In this document: positions 44,501 through 56,115 of the stretch, piece after piece | Numbering within the stretch: the first letter of the stretch is position 1 | Layout: each line of letters begins with the position of its first letter | Source of the DNA: Tubulanus polymorphus | Lineage: Eukaryota > Nemertea > Palaeonemertea > Tubulaniformes > Tubulanidae | NCBI RefSeq assembly: GCF_964204645.1 | Contig: NC_134035.1 | Coordinates: 4,898,501-4,962,500, forward strand | Length of the DNA: 64,000 nt | Direction: 5' to 3' | The notes under the pieces: generated by a model | The model's database searches: none | Told to the model about the DNA's origin: nothing | Seen by the model: the letters and a program-made list of their open reading frames with translations, nothing else | Made by a program: the position numbers and the translations under genes

Positions 44501-47500
44501 TATTTTCCGAGATCAGTATGGCGCCACTTTCAGGCCATTTAGTTTGTCACGTGATAACAACAAAATCTCGAGTGAATCAGAGAAACTTCTAGGTTTAAAA
44601 TGTTACAATTCGTTCATTTTTCACTGAATCACGTCCTGATCAAGAAACACGCGCTCACTAGCATTATCCGAATTCCCCGAGTTTTTCAAGGCTTTTTGGT
44701 AATATTTGTCGAATTCTCGAGAATTTTTCCAGATTTTTTTTTGTTTCTTCATAAGATAAGATAACTTTATTTGTCTCCATGACTAAAAACAATAGTTTAA
44801 GGAGGTTATAACAATGGTAATAATAATTCTTGATTAATGCATATAAACTATCACTGTTCAATGTGCAGACGAGATTAAATCTTCAATTATCTATCACATT
44901 TTGAGAGAAAATTAGCTAGTCTTTTCAGGGTAGTCAAGTTACTGGTATTCAAAAGTTCACTATATTTGAGTATATGTATATTGGGGCGTTTCTAATATCT
45001 TTCCGGCAGTAATTCTTTGTCCGTTACGTTTATACTTTTTACGCACAAAAATACAATGGAACTCGTCACCGATTTCGTCCAGGTCATAGTTACGTTTTTC
45101 GTTTATAATCCACTTCGAATTGAATTGATTTTGGAGCTTAAGGCGAAGGAGGATTTTATAGAGTATTGTGCTGATCTTGGTGTTGTTATAGTCGTTTACG
45201 AGTCTAGTCCAATAGCTAACATTGCAGATTTTCCCTGCGATTTCGATCGGATAGCGGCCGAGCTCACCATATACGAATGCTGATGGCGTGGTTTTCTTAA
45301 CACCCAACACGTGTTTAAAGAAATTAAGATGTAGCGATTCCAGCAACTTCAGGTCTTCGTACCCCCACACTTCGGCTCCGTACAACATGCCGGGTAGAAA
45401 TGTCGCATCAAATAATTTTATGTGAATGATTTTTGTTGTGATTAAAGGGCCGATTTAAGGGGTTACCCAAGGGAATCTAGGCACACCCCAACTTTGAAGA
45501 ATAAATCCGGCAACCGAACAAAAACTGTGCGAGGATTTGGTAAGAGGTTTCATCTGAAAAGTTATTCAGTCCAAATCTCTTACAGTTATTCTTCGATTCA
45601 TCAACTGAATTAGACAGACACTTGTCGATGAAAGATCCAACACCCACAAAATGTTAGCGTAAAAAATTCCTCGTTGACATTTCAAGTGAAAATATAAATC
45701 TATTACACGCAAGTTTTTCTCAGAAACCCGGAGAATATTTTTCGCAAAGTATGCGACTATCGAGACGTCACTCGCCCCCGGGGACCAGTCGTTTTATCGC
45801 AGGGCACCCTCTTCATCGTCGCTCAGTTCTACTCACCCTCGACGGACATGCCCATCAACACGCATTGTTTGAAGCGACATGACTTGCAGCGATTCCGATT
45901 TTTTGGCGACAGAATGCATTGACCACCGAAAAAGCATTTATACTTCTCCGCCTTGGGAATACTCCTTTTGAAGAAACCCTGAAAATGCATGAACACAGCA
46001 AATGACACAAATTCGTTAGTCAGTCTTTAAGGTAGGTCTACATTAAACCCGCATTACTGGAACTGGGTTCTGAGTCAAATATCAAACTCGCACAACTGTG
46101 GAACTGGGTTCAGAGTCAAATATCAAACCCGCACAACTGTGGAACTGGGTTCAGAGTCAAATATCAAACCCGCACAACTGTGGAATTGGGTTCAGAGTCA
46201 AGTATCAAACTTACAGAACTGTGGAACTGGGTATCTAACTGACACGACTATAGGCCTATTAGGATACAGAGTTTTATAATCATATGGTGATTTTTTTTCG
46301 TTCTATTGTTTTTCCTTATCCGTATATGTCATTCTTCAGTTGGCATGGAGATTAAACCCTTCAAACGACATCGATGGCAACTTTTCCACGAATTAGCTAC
46401 GGTTTCTAATATCTCGTAGTATCAGGATATCTCGGTATCAGGTGTACTTTGCGCCTCGATTAACTTAGCACTTCGCTCCTTACGTCTAGATGCAAATTTA
46501 ATCATCAACATCTGCCGTGGTGGAAAACTTGTTAATATCAAACTAGCAAGAATCGATCCAAGCCCCGAAACTCAGTCAATTAGCGCGTATAACGATTTCC
46601 TAATTTTCATCGACATCGTTTCGAATTTTTCGAACGCGCGATCTTCGTACGACAGTGCGACGTGGATCTCAATAGGGAAGTTTCCCAGTTACCAGGCGCC
46701 ATTTTGAGGTGGTCCCGAAGGAACCGCATTGTTGGACAGATTTTAACTAAAACTTCTAGCGCGATTAATTGTCGTCCATTCCTCTTTTGGCACAAATGTA
46801 TCGTTAGAAAGGTGATCATTTCTATTTTCCGATGGTGTTTATTTTACTTTTCTCGGCTTTGACAATCGGATACAGTTGCAGTTTAAAAAACATACGTCAC
46901 TTTTAGGAAGGCGCCTAAAAGAAATTGGTAATTTTCTGTTATTGATTGTAACTTTTTCATGTTTTGAGATAAAATGTAGAATTTTCCATTTAAGATAGTT
47001 TTATCTAAGGACTTTGTTGATACTGCTTTCATAAAAATACCTTCATAGAAACGCGCGTGGCCACCGCTTGAGTAAAGCGCAAAGCGTACGTGAGTGGGTT
47101 GAACAGTGGTTGTCGCAGCCAAGAAAAATGAATTTAACACCATCAGAAAATAGAAATTGTCACCTTTCTAACAATTCGTAAGTTTTAATTTTGCGCCAAA
47201 AGAGGGATGGATAACAATTAATCCCGAAAGAGGTTTTTGTTTAGAAAATGTTAAAATCTGTGCAACAATGCGGGACCTTTGGGACCACCTCAAAATGGCG
47301 CCTGGCAACTGGAAGCTTCCCTATCGAAGAAATTCAACTATACGAATATTCAGATAATGAACCATATATTCTAACAGTTAGAAACTCGGAACTACAGAAA
47401 CAACCATCAGGCGAACTAAGTGAACGGTTGTAGCTGGTGGGCGAACCGAATCATAATTGTTTCAATATCTGTGTCAAGACTTACCTTACATCCTTCACAG

Positions 47501-47586
47501 GTAGCTACGCCGTAATGAACGCCAGTCGCCTTATCCTTACATATCTTACAATCACCAAACGGATATGGGATCGCACCATGGGGCAT
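38502..47586 (-). CDS. Nuclear receptor, NR1 class (last exon not found)
   Basis: Ligand-regulated transcription factor. Exons: 47485-47586, 45837-45978, 44069-44475, 42082-43137, 41167-41272, 40920-41008, 40019-40220, 38502-38708; phases all agree, giving at least 770 residues. The first zinc finger is [27 protein letters not shown], shown here as [18 protein letters not shown] and P-box EGCKG; the second is CFFGGQC to [11 protein letters not shown]. The extension [13 protein letters not shown] resembles the A/T-box of E75, REV-ERB and RAR-type receptors. A hinge of about 490 residues, rich in Ser, Asn, Gln and His, follows. The ligand domain shows [29 protein letters not shown] and later helices to [11 protein letters not shown] at 47586 follows an in-frame TAG, so the A/B domain is only about 12 residues in this isoform. 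Subfamily (E75/REV-ERB-like or lophotrochozoan NR1P) is unresolved. Helix 12 should be in a further downstream exon. Confidence 0.85.
38750..39130. repeat. About 51-bp tandem repeat carrying a tRNA-like B box
   Basis: Seven or so units of the type caggttcaaatccctg(x)gagggaggaa ... gtggcagagtcttacgatgccat. Each contains ggttcaaatcc, close to the Pol III B box GGTTCRANYCC. The unit is divisible by 3, so open frames arise on both strands without meaning. Single related copies are at 40570-40640 (inverted) and 40828-40865. Confidence 0.75.
41440..41830. repeat. Dispersed repeat copy A (receptor intron)
   Basis: Shares ordered blocks with 49085-49470: aaaaggagggactttttgac / aaaaggaaggactttttgac, then ctagtcatgtagaccggtca, then gggtaattccat and ctttcctgtat. 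A family of about 400 bp, type unknown. Confidence 0.6.
43385..43720. repeat. About 60-bp tandem repeat in a receptor intron
   Basis: Five to six decayed units of the type aagaggggtaagaccctcag ... taacatttttcatatttctg ... caaattaatcag. It lies between the exons at 42082-43137 and 44069-44475. Confidence 0.7.
44745..45445 (-). pseudogene. 5'-truncated LINE, C-terminal end of reverse transcriptase ORF
   Basis: Read on the minus strand, [20 protein letters not shown] runs into [40 protein letters not shown] and [11 protein letters not shown], the typical region just after the RT domain of Jockey/CR1-like non-LTR elements (LYG(C/S/A)EVWG ... HxxFxKxxLGV...). The ORF stops at about 44960. The 3' end carries AATAAAG followed by TTATC repeats (44745-44770), a common non-poly(A) tail. 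It sits inside a receptor intron on the same strand. No catalytic RT motif is present. Confidence 0.8.
46058..46230. repeat. 41-bp tandem repeat derived from the GAACTGGGTTC terminus
   Basis: Four units of ggaactgggttcagagtcaa atatcaaacccgcacaactgt. The sequence equals one terminus of the dispersed ccagttccacag family, so it is a local expansion of a MITE end. Confidence 0.8.
46663..47325. mobile_element. Long foldback element between the two zinc-finger exons
   Basis: Left arm caggcgccattttgaggtgg at about 46695 is mirrored by ccacctcaaaatggcgcctg at about 47284; inner arm taacgataca-flanked tttctattttccgatggtg (46820) by caccatcagaaaatagaaa (47137). Arms total about 190 bp each around a 280-bp centre. 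No transposase is visible; the minus frame at 46883-47143 shows no motif. Confidence 0.75.
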
Positions 47587-47609
47587 AATTACACGCTACA
47601 TGGAGAAAC

Positions 47610-49723
47610 CTGCAATTATTAAAGAAAAAAAAAAACGTTATTAGCGTTCATTACAGTTGTATCGAGAGTACTATATAAAACCATGCATAGCGCGCGTGCG
47701 CATTGCGCGTAGAAGTCGCTAAATACGCTGCCAGAAAAACAGTATATGAATTTCGTCATAAATTCATGAAGACTAGTCAAACACCAACATGAAAAAAATT
47801 ATAAAAAATTGGCAAGCTGACAGCTTGGTGGTTTTGTATTTCTGTAGTAGAATTAATTGAACTTTGAACTGATTACTTTTTTTAAAGAGCTAAGCAAGCG
47901 ATCGGTGTCGTCTTACATCGTTATGCGTGAAATGTTACACCCAGGAATCTGAACGGTTTTATTGTAGACGTGGACCAAGTCAGTGCAACCTTTTAGATGG
48001 TCGCTATTTGAATATCGCGGTGTCTTAAAACGGAATTCATCAAATGTTGATAATTGCTAGATTACTTATCGGATTGTGTTAAAATAATTTTGCTGTATAG
48101 AAAATTTTACAGCTGAATTTAAAAGCCCGTGAAAATCATCGAAGATTCTTGTTTTGGATTTGGCCACAACGATAGAACGATTTTCTGTAGGTCTACCATC
48201 ACTACCTAATTAAGACAGGTTTCGATCGGTCTGTACCGATTCCGGAATTCTCATCCAGAATATACTCCACCTATACCGGATACCAGGATGGATAATCCGT
48301 AAACCTGATAAAAGTTTCTAATCCGGATTTCCATCAATCGCAATCAACCGACTCAAATGCAGATGGCGCTACTGCGGTATAACTGTTCGAATGAAAAACA
48401 CTGGGATCAGATTAATTATCACGGAACTACAGCGTCTCCGAAGTGATTACTCGACGATCTAATTAACAACGTTTGGAGGGGTTTTTAATAACTGGTATCC
48501 GATAGCACACCTCCCTCGGGGGGGGGGGGAGGCAGGGATGAGGGGATTACACATTTTCAATCGAATAAAGTCAACACGAATTCGCCATTCGTTTCGTGAT
48601 CTTTTTAAATGCAGGAATCTCTTCGAGGCGAGAAATAAATCAAGAGGTTATTGTGTCGAGGTATTATGTAATAAGGTTCATCGCTCTATAGAGAGGTGTA
48701 TGTGTGTATGCATGCGCACGTGTGTCTAGCGCTGCAGACTACACTTTCAAGTCGATTGAAATCATTTACAATCTCTTTATCATCGTAGCGTTTTTGAACA
48801 AGCTGGCTGAGTTGTAGTAGTCGGGTAACGTTTTTTTTTGCGCGCGGGGAGGAAAATTCTTGTTCTCTTATAGTCTATACCGGTAGCCTGATAAGCGGCT
48901 CTCGCTGCCGTATCATCATTCTTAGCTATACATTATAAATGTCAAAGCAACCTTTACATGAAACTGGACACTCACCGGACGATACGTTTGGGAACGGATG
49001 GGAGCAGTGAAATCTTTTGAGAACCGTATTCGAGTTGATTATAAGAGTACAAACAGTGTCCACGCAGTCAGAACAGGATTTCCAGTGGTTAAGATAAAAG
49101 AAGTGGCCAGGATAAAAGAAGTACGAAGAATGACTCTTTTTTCGGCAATGTTAAACCCAAAAGGAAGGACTTTTTGACTCGGAAAGAAGCACTTTCCCAA
49201 AAAAATAAGGGCCAACGAAGAAGCATTTTAGCAATGCGTTTGCCGGGATGCTAGTCATGTAGACCAGTCATATATTCCAGGGTAATTCCATTATACCTTC
49301 CTGTATAATATGATCAATCTTCCTGACAATTGAATTACGTACCAGACCTTAGTAATAAAATATTTCAGCAGTCGCATTCGCGACAAAATTGTCGGAACAA
49401 ACTCCTCTTCGCGAATAAAGAAAATGGAACAAGTTTTTTTGACAAATACAAGTCCGACTATTTTACACACCCCCTCCCCCATCTAGTGTCACACCTATGT
49501 ATTTTGTAGCCGCAACAGCTGCAAGGCTGCGTGATGAATTTCATTTTCATTCACCGACAGCCGGACCGGGCCCGGGCCTCGCCTCGTGTGTGAAATTGAA
49601 TCTAGGCAGCTGTTACCAAAAATCATAATAAAACACTGTACTCCAACATGTTCGCCGTGCTCCAATTTCGCGATTTATGTGTTTTGTCGACGCAACTTTT
49701 GAAGAGTTGCCAGATTCGCTTCA

Positions 49724-49764
<41 letters not shown>

Positions 49765-49986
49765 GTATATATATACACGTATATTAGTTATTTGAATGTC
49801 GTCAAGTGTCGTAAACAATATTTTTTAACACTGGGAACTATCTCTCTCTACTATATCTACCACACTGTACGGCACTACTCCGCCACTACTCCCTGTATCT
49901 CCGCCGCACTAAGGATCATAGGTTTAATAGATATATCTAAACGCCGCCCGCTGCCACCGCTATTCGAGGTGTTTTGATCTTACCAA

Positions 49987-50038
<52 letters not shown>

Positions 50039-50980
50039 CGAAATAAAGAAACAAAACATCAAAACATCGAAGGAGGTGGTCTACTGCGCACAAACACGCA
50101 TTCGCCGCCTTGTCCTTGACCCTGCTGGAATAAACAGAACGAGCTCTCTCTCTCTCTCTCGCAGCGTCGCAGTAGAAATACATGTATAGTGATGACATAT
50201 TCGCGCCCGATCCTATTTTATCTTCCAGCTGGCAGCCGTCGTCGTAGCTCGTCGAAACCCTCGACAATTCATGCATTCCATCGTAAATACTACGCTATTC
50301 TAAAATTCAAATTTCATAAATTCGGTCGCGCCACACGACATTTCTACCGATGAAATTCAATCTTTTGAGATCGTCGAAATCGATACCCAAGTTGGATGGT
50401 ATTACCGGGAGGCAGGTGCAAGACCTATATAAAGTAAACATCTAAAGCAAGGAGGCCAGAAAAACAGTTCGACAAATGCTTATCTTCAAGCTTTGGGCGT
50501 CGAGGGGGGATTCCCGTTTCGAACTCACCGCGCAGGTCGAGCCATCAATGAAAAACACTCACTCTATTTTCTGTATTAGATATAGAAGCCATATAAACCA
50601 CAAAATCCCTGCGTGACATTTGAAAAGAAGCGCCCGATAGATAATTAACACACAGCAAGAATAGCCGTCGTCATTCATACGCATAGCCTAGATCCAGGCC
50701 AAAATATGAAGCCATGTGTGGCATAACTTCTTAACGACACAGATGCCAAGAACAATGCGTTGATATTTTGATATGTTGTAGCAGGCGTAAATTGGTTTCA
50801 AAAGGGCCGAATTTCGTCATCATGCTTCGGGGAAATGCAGGGTTTAATGGCAAGAATTCAATTTTACTCACTGTACAATAATGAAGGCTCAGTGAATATT
50901 GTACTCACTGTCAACTACTAGTGATCCTCGAATCAAATCAACTGATATGTGAGGTTACTAGCTGCTCGCTAGCGCGTCAG
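47610..50980. other. Upstream part of the receptor gene: introns, 5' UTR or promoter
   Basis: A strong acceptor (poly-T then TTGCAG at 47612-47610 on the minus strand) implies at least one upstream non-coding exon, which I cannot place. The stretch contains repeat copy B at 49085-49470, (AT)n at about 49727-49763, (AGC)n at 49989-50036 and (TC)n at 50144-50160. The frames over the AGC run (polyAla or polyCys) are artefacts. Confidence 0.35.
49989..50036. repeat. (AGC)n trinucleotide repeat
   Basis: About 16 uninterrupted AGC units. Confidence 0.95.
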
Positions 50981-50991
50981 CTTTAGAGCTT

Positions 50992-52321
50992 CTGAGCAAC
51001 AATCTGAGGACATGAGCTACAAACTAAGGACATCAGCTATAAAGTGAGGACATGAGCAACAATCTGAGGACATGAGCTACAAACTAAGGACATCAGCTAT
51101 AAAGTGAGGACATGAGCAACAATCTGAGGACATGAGCTACAAACTAAGGACATCAGCTATAAAGTAAGGACATGAGCAACAATCTGATGACATCAGCTAC
51201 AAACTGAGGACATGAGCAACAATCTGATGACATCAGCTACAAACTGAGAACATCAGCTACAAACTGAGAACATCAGCTACAAACTGAGGACATCAGCTAC
51301 AAACTGAGAACATCAGCTACAAACTGAGGACATCAGCTACAAACTGAGGACATCAGCTACAAACTGAGGACATCAGCTACAAACTGAGGACATCAGCTAC
51401 AAACTGAGAACATCAGCTACAAACTGAGGACATCAGCTACAAACTGAGGACATCAGCTACAAACTGAGGACATCAGCTACAAACTGAGAACATCAGCTAC
51501 AAACTGAGGACATCAGCTACAAACTGAGAACATCAGCTACAAACTGAGGACATTAGCTACAAACTGAAGACATCAGCTACAAACTGAGGACATCAGCTAC
51601 AAACTGAGGACATCAGCTACAAACTGAGAACATCAGCTACAAACTGAGGACATCAGCTACAAACTGAGAACATCAGCTACAAACTGAGGACATCAGCTAC
51701 AAACTGAGAACATCAGCTACAAACTGAGGACATCAGCTACAAACTGAGAACATCAGCTACAAACTGAGGACATTAGCTACAAACTGAGAACATCAGCTAC
51801 AAACTGAGGACATCAGCTACAAACTGAGAACATCAGCTACAATCTGAGAACATCAGCTACAAACTGAGGACATCAGCTACAAACTGAGGACATCAGCTAC
51901 AAACTGAGAACATCAGCTACAAACTGAGGACATCAGCTACAAACTGAGAACATCAGCTACAAACTGAGAACATCAGCTACAAACAGAGGACATCAGCTAC
52001 AAACTGAGGACATGAGCAACAATCTGATGACATCACCTACAAACTGAGAACATCAGCTACAAACTGAGAACATCAGCTACAAACTGAGGACATCAGCTAC
52101 AAACTGAGGACATCACCTACAAACTGAAGACATCATCTACAAACTGAGGACATCACCTACAAACTGAAGACATCATCTACAAACTGAGAACATCAGCTAC
52201 AAACTGAGAACATCAGCTACAAACTAAAGACATCATCTACAAACAGACAGCTACAGACTGATGACATCAGCTACAAACTGAAGACATCATCTACAAACTG
52301 AGAACATCAGCTACAAACTGT
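50992..52321. repeat. 20-bp satellite array
   Basis: About 66 units of aaactgaggacatcagctac with few substitutions (gagga/gagaa, catc/catg). The first 200 bp form a 60-bp higher-order unit (ctgaggacatgagctac, ctaaggacatcagctat, gtgaggacatgagcaac) repeated three times; the rest is monomeric with local alternation of gagga and gagaa. The right end decays into catcatctac variants. Confidence 0.97.
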
Positions 52322-53978
52322 AGGCCATGTGGCAATATGAAATGTGAGCCAGATATATGAAATCCCAACACCACTAGATTCCGATACGAGGAGTAAACCC
52401 AATATCAGCCTGAACTCACGGTGAACTCTGACGAACCCTCTCAACAATCCGTGGGTTTTGGTGCACATGTCAAGAGCAAATATTTATGAAGACGGGCGGC
52501 GATATTCTCAAACTAGATCCATTAAAATAAAAAACTGGTTCAAATATAATAATTGTTTTTTATCGGGACGACCCGGTGCTGCCCAGGTGCGTGTAGAGTA
52601 ACTGACAATAGGAACCAAAAACGTAGGAACCCCGATAACGATTCAATTCTTTAAGCAAAGAGGTCGCAGCCCGGGACGTGTGACATTTCGAAAGTTTTAT
52701 ACGAAATCAGGTCGTAATAAGAGAGCGTTAAATAATTCAATTGAAAATCAAGATTCTTTTCGGCACCTATTTTCAGGGTTACTTCGTGTAATCCTTAAGT
52801 ATAAAACCTATCACGGCTACCCCCGGTAACAGTGCAGACGACTCATTAAAAACGTCGTAATTTTTCGAGTCAAAAATAGAAAGTTCTCGAGATGGATTTT
52901 TTTGTCGCTGTTGAAATCTGATAAAATAATTGCAAAAATTGCGTAACAATCGAGTTTGATTCAATTTCAAACACGTTGACGATGAACCCGAGTCGACACT
53001 TAATAACAATCAGAAGCCGTCGAAAGCTGCGAAAATTATATGAAAACACGACGACGGACGTTTCTACGGATTCCGAGATCGAATTTCGGATTCATCGGCG
53101 TCAATTTCTAAGACGAATTCGGCGAATCTACGCCGCCCAATATTCTACGGCTATAAGCGCAGAGATTACTTTTAGGACGATAGAGCCATTGTTAGGGCTT
53201 CTCTTTCACGCGCGTCACCGACGGTGTTAGGGATCATTCATTTATTACGTACGCACATAAAATTTGACTTTTTCAACCCCCTTTCCCCTCTGTACGCAAA
53301 ATCGGCCATTTTTTCATATACATTAAGCATTACAGTACGCAATTGCACTGACCCCTCCCCTTAATGCGTACGTAATAAATGAATGACCCCTTATCCAAAG
53401 CGATAATTCGTAAAGGAAAGGTGTAAGATCTGAAGATAGCGATGTTTTTATACGCGCTGTGGCTGCTCACGTTTTAGTACAGAGAGGACAGTCCTCAAAG
53501 TCCAAAATGCTGAACAACTTCGTCAGCTCTTTCTCAATGGTCCCAAAGAGGATATTGTCATTTTGGCAAATTTTTTGAAAAAATGTTTTCATTCTTTGTA
53601 AGCAGGCTATCTTTGTCCACTGGGATGTGTTTTTATTACAAAAAAAAGAAGAAATCTTCTTAATATTTGCAAGTTTCTCTACGTTCAAATTTTAATAAAG
53701 TTAAATCTTTTATCGTCAATATATTTTGTGTCTGTATATTTTGTATTGAATCACATTGTTTATGATCGAGGATTGTTCGAAAAAGCTATCGGTCGTTAGT
53801 TCCGCATTCGAAGTGTATCGTATTCACTATCTCCTATAAAAAACAGCAAATGTTTTAAAAAAAAAAGAAAAGGTTTTTAACCTAGCACTCGGTCTTCGTT
53901 ACGCGGATGGGCGAAATTGACTTAAAATTCAAACGAATGGCGAGTATCAAGTATAGATAGATGCTACGCGTTTTTCGT
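52322..53978. other. Non-coding DNA after the satellite
   Basis: A MITE is at 53226-53393. The frame at 52976-53230 (+) and the minus frames at 52779-53009 and 53467-53688 have no splice model or recognised motif. Confidence 0.3.
53226..53393. mobile_element. MITE with GGGTCATTCATTTATTACGTACGC termini
   Basis: ttagggatcattcatttatt acgtacgc at the left and gcgtacgtaataaatgaatg acccctta at the right are inverted, with a 110-bp centre. This terminal sequence recurs in many animal genomes as a short DNA transposon; I do not assign a superfamily. Confidence 0.7.
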
Positions 53979-54014
53979 TTCAGCGAGCGAGGTGAATATA
54001 TATAGAAACATAGC

Positions 54015-54554
54015 GTGACAATCGCGTTACCGCGTCGTGACGACCATCAATTACGCGGTAAACGATCGTCGTCGTCGTCGGAATTGATCGACACGACACC
54101 GAGACAAATATCATCGCCCGAGTCGCCGTTAATCGAAAACGCACCCGTCCTCTTTTCGCCGCGACGTTTTTGGTCTCGAAACTGGTTCTCACCGATGACG
54201 ACGACGACGACGACGACGAACGAGAGCCGAAACTTCGCGTCGTTTCAACCTCTGTTTTCAACAGTTCGAATTCGTCGTCGCCATCGCCAGGCGTTTGATC
54301 CGCGTTTCCATAGCGACCAACAGACAATAAAGATCGCGGCGACGACGAAGTTAGAAAAATCTCAATCGCTCCTTTCGCTTTCCTGGCAAAAAACCTATCG
54401 ATTCAAATCCCCCGCTGCTTTGAAGATGTTTAGTTTGCGTAAAACTTTTCTCATCAATTTTCTGAACGCAAGTCGAGTAACTAGGTCCCTCGTAATGAGG
54501 TACCGGCACTCACCACTAGATGGTGCGACCAATAGTCAGTTTATGGGAAAATGA
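54015..54554 (+). CDS. Doubtful ORF, Ser/Thr/Arg-rich
   Basis: A 179-codon open frame with many CG-ending codons; the middle is Ser-, Thr- and Arg-rich (SSSSSELIDTTPRQISSPES). The opposite strand is also open over 53980-54405, with an acidic stretch (PGDGDDEFELLKTEVE) followed by polySer from the same (CGT)n tract, and a GTGAGA donor after the polySer. Only one strand can be real and I cannot decide which. No family recognised. Confidence 0.25.
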   Translation: MTIALPRRDDHQLRGKRSSSSSELIDTTPRQISSPESPLIENAPVLFSPRRFWSRNWFSPMTTTTTTTNESRNFASFQPLFSTVRIRRRHRQAFDPRFHSDQQTIKIAATTKLEKSQSLLSLSWQKTYRFKSPAALKMFSLRKTFLINFLNASRVTRSLVMRYRHSPLDGATNSQFMGK

Positions 54555-54718
54555 TTTTATAAATAACTGGTTAACATACGTTCAATCCACAGAGCAATTC
54601 TCCTTATCTATTCAAAAATGTTCACGTAAATAAAGTAAATGAACATAGATTCACTGAACGATGAATTCTGTAACAATCCTCTATGTACCATTAAGTATGG
54701 TTAAAGTGTAATTAATAC

Positions 54719-54901
54719 CTTATCATATCTTACATAGACCATCCTCGCTTGCCAGGGGTCCGGTTTCACTCCCGAACTCGCTTCCACCAGCCCCCTGGCC
54801 TCACGAAGCGTGATTTTATTACTGGCGCTGTTGCGCATGACGTCATATATCGATTTGTGAAATACTTCCTTGTTCAGTAAAACGTTCGCTGATTGGTCCA
54901 T
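54719..54901 (-). CDS. Orphan first coding exon of an unrecognised gene
   Basis: ATG at 54901 opens 61 codons that end at a donor (AAG|GTATTAAT) in phase 0. The residues ITLREARGLVEASSGVKPD and DPWQARMVYVRYDK look like a small helical domain and the composition is that of real coding DNA. No matching downstream exon in phase 0 was found to the left, although the acidic minus frame at 53980-54405 is a neighbour. I do not recognise the family. Confidence 0.4.
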
Positions 54902-54989
54902 TTAACAGGAAAACTAATAGAAGCCTAAAGTCGTTTGTTAGAAGCGCTGTGATTGGTACGACTGGATTCTGGTCGGCTAGTAACGACTC

Positions 54990-55065
54990 CAACAACTCGT
55001 GAGGTCAAGGGGTTCGGCGAACAGCTTTAGCGTAGTGGGTTCGAATCCCTTGACGGGTGAAGATG
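54990..55065 (+). mobile_element. tRNA-like SINE fragment
   Basis: gtagtgggttcgaatccctt carries a B box (GGTTCGAATCC), preceded by gaggtcaaggggttcggcga. No complete cloverleaf can be drawn, so a SINE or tRNA relic is more likely than a gene. Confidence 0.35.
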
Positions 55066-56019
55066 ACATAGACATACTAGCATTAAAAAAAAAAAACATC
55101 AACCTTTCTAGTCATTCAGCGTTGTCCAATTTGCTGGAATTTAGAGGCCCTATAAAATCTCAAAAATTGAAAATACAGCCTGATTTTGGTGCAATCCGTC
55201 GCATACAAGTAACATGTAGCATGACAGAACGTTAGGAGTGATGACCTCAAGTGGTGTACGGGCTGTTTAGACAGGGATAGATGTAAAAAACGGGCAGGGA
55301 ATTGGGGGAGGCTACTGCTTTAATATCCTAAACCCTATTGGTTTTGCTGAGCTAGAAAGCGAGGTTTTTAACAACAATCAAACGAATGTGGTTTAAATAT
55401 CGAATTGCGGTCCGATCGGGAACCTGATTTCGTAACACGAAAAGTTTAGAACGTCTGTTTTTCCGTAAACTTTGGTAAGCACCGGGACGCTTATCAAAAA
55501 ACAAACAACTTCGAGAATATTCTTCGAAATAACAAACCTTGACAGAGGCCTAGATCGACATTGTTACAATCTCATGTCGATTTTCATTCACCTGCCCCGC
55601 ATGAATTATTGAATCACTCTATGCATAAATTACGCCTAAACGATCAAATTGAGGATTGCTAAAACCTCTGGACCCAGTTCCACAGTTGTGAGTTAGAGTT
55701 AACTCTTGAGTTAAAGTTAGTTCTTTTTCAATGTTTTAACCCAGGGTCAAATCTTAACTCAGAACTGTGGAACTGGATCCAGGGCGGCTATTTCGTTCAT
55801 CTCTCCGTTAAAAAACGATGATCGCTACTGGTAAATTCCATTATTAAGCGCCTTACTCACTTTGTAAATACTTTCTTCAAAAATGATTTATCGCGATACT
55901 TCGCGCGTTTCTTAACGTTCCTGATTTACCCAATACGTGCCTAGAATTCACGATAGCTCGATTTCGAGAATATATCGGATGACGACCCGAGTAACGAGAA
56001 CGGCTTCATGGAGACAGAA

Positions 56020-56115
56020 GGCGGAGAGAGGGAATAGAGAGAGGGAGGAGAGAGGGAGGAGAGAAGAGAGAGGGAGGAGAGAAGAGAGGGAGGAGAGAAG
56101 AGAGGGAGGAGAGCG
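56020..56115. repeat. GA-rich purine tract
   Basis: Irregular repeats of gagagggaggagagaagaga on the plus strand, which give an artefactual RERE-rich frame. Confidence 0.9.

Noticed and set aside
44073-44627. 184-codon plus-strand ORF
   Set aside because: Shadow of the receptor exon 44069-44475, which continues the zinc-finger extension in frame.
49974-50276. PolyAla and polyCys ORFs
   Set aside because: Both are readings of the (AGC)n repeat and have no splice or family support.
54990-55065. Functional tRNA gene
   Set aside because: The B box is good but no A box, anticodon stem or acceptor pairing can be drawn.
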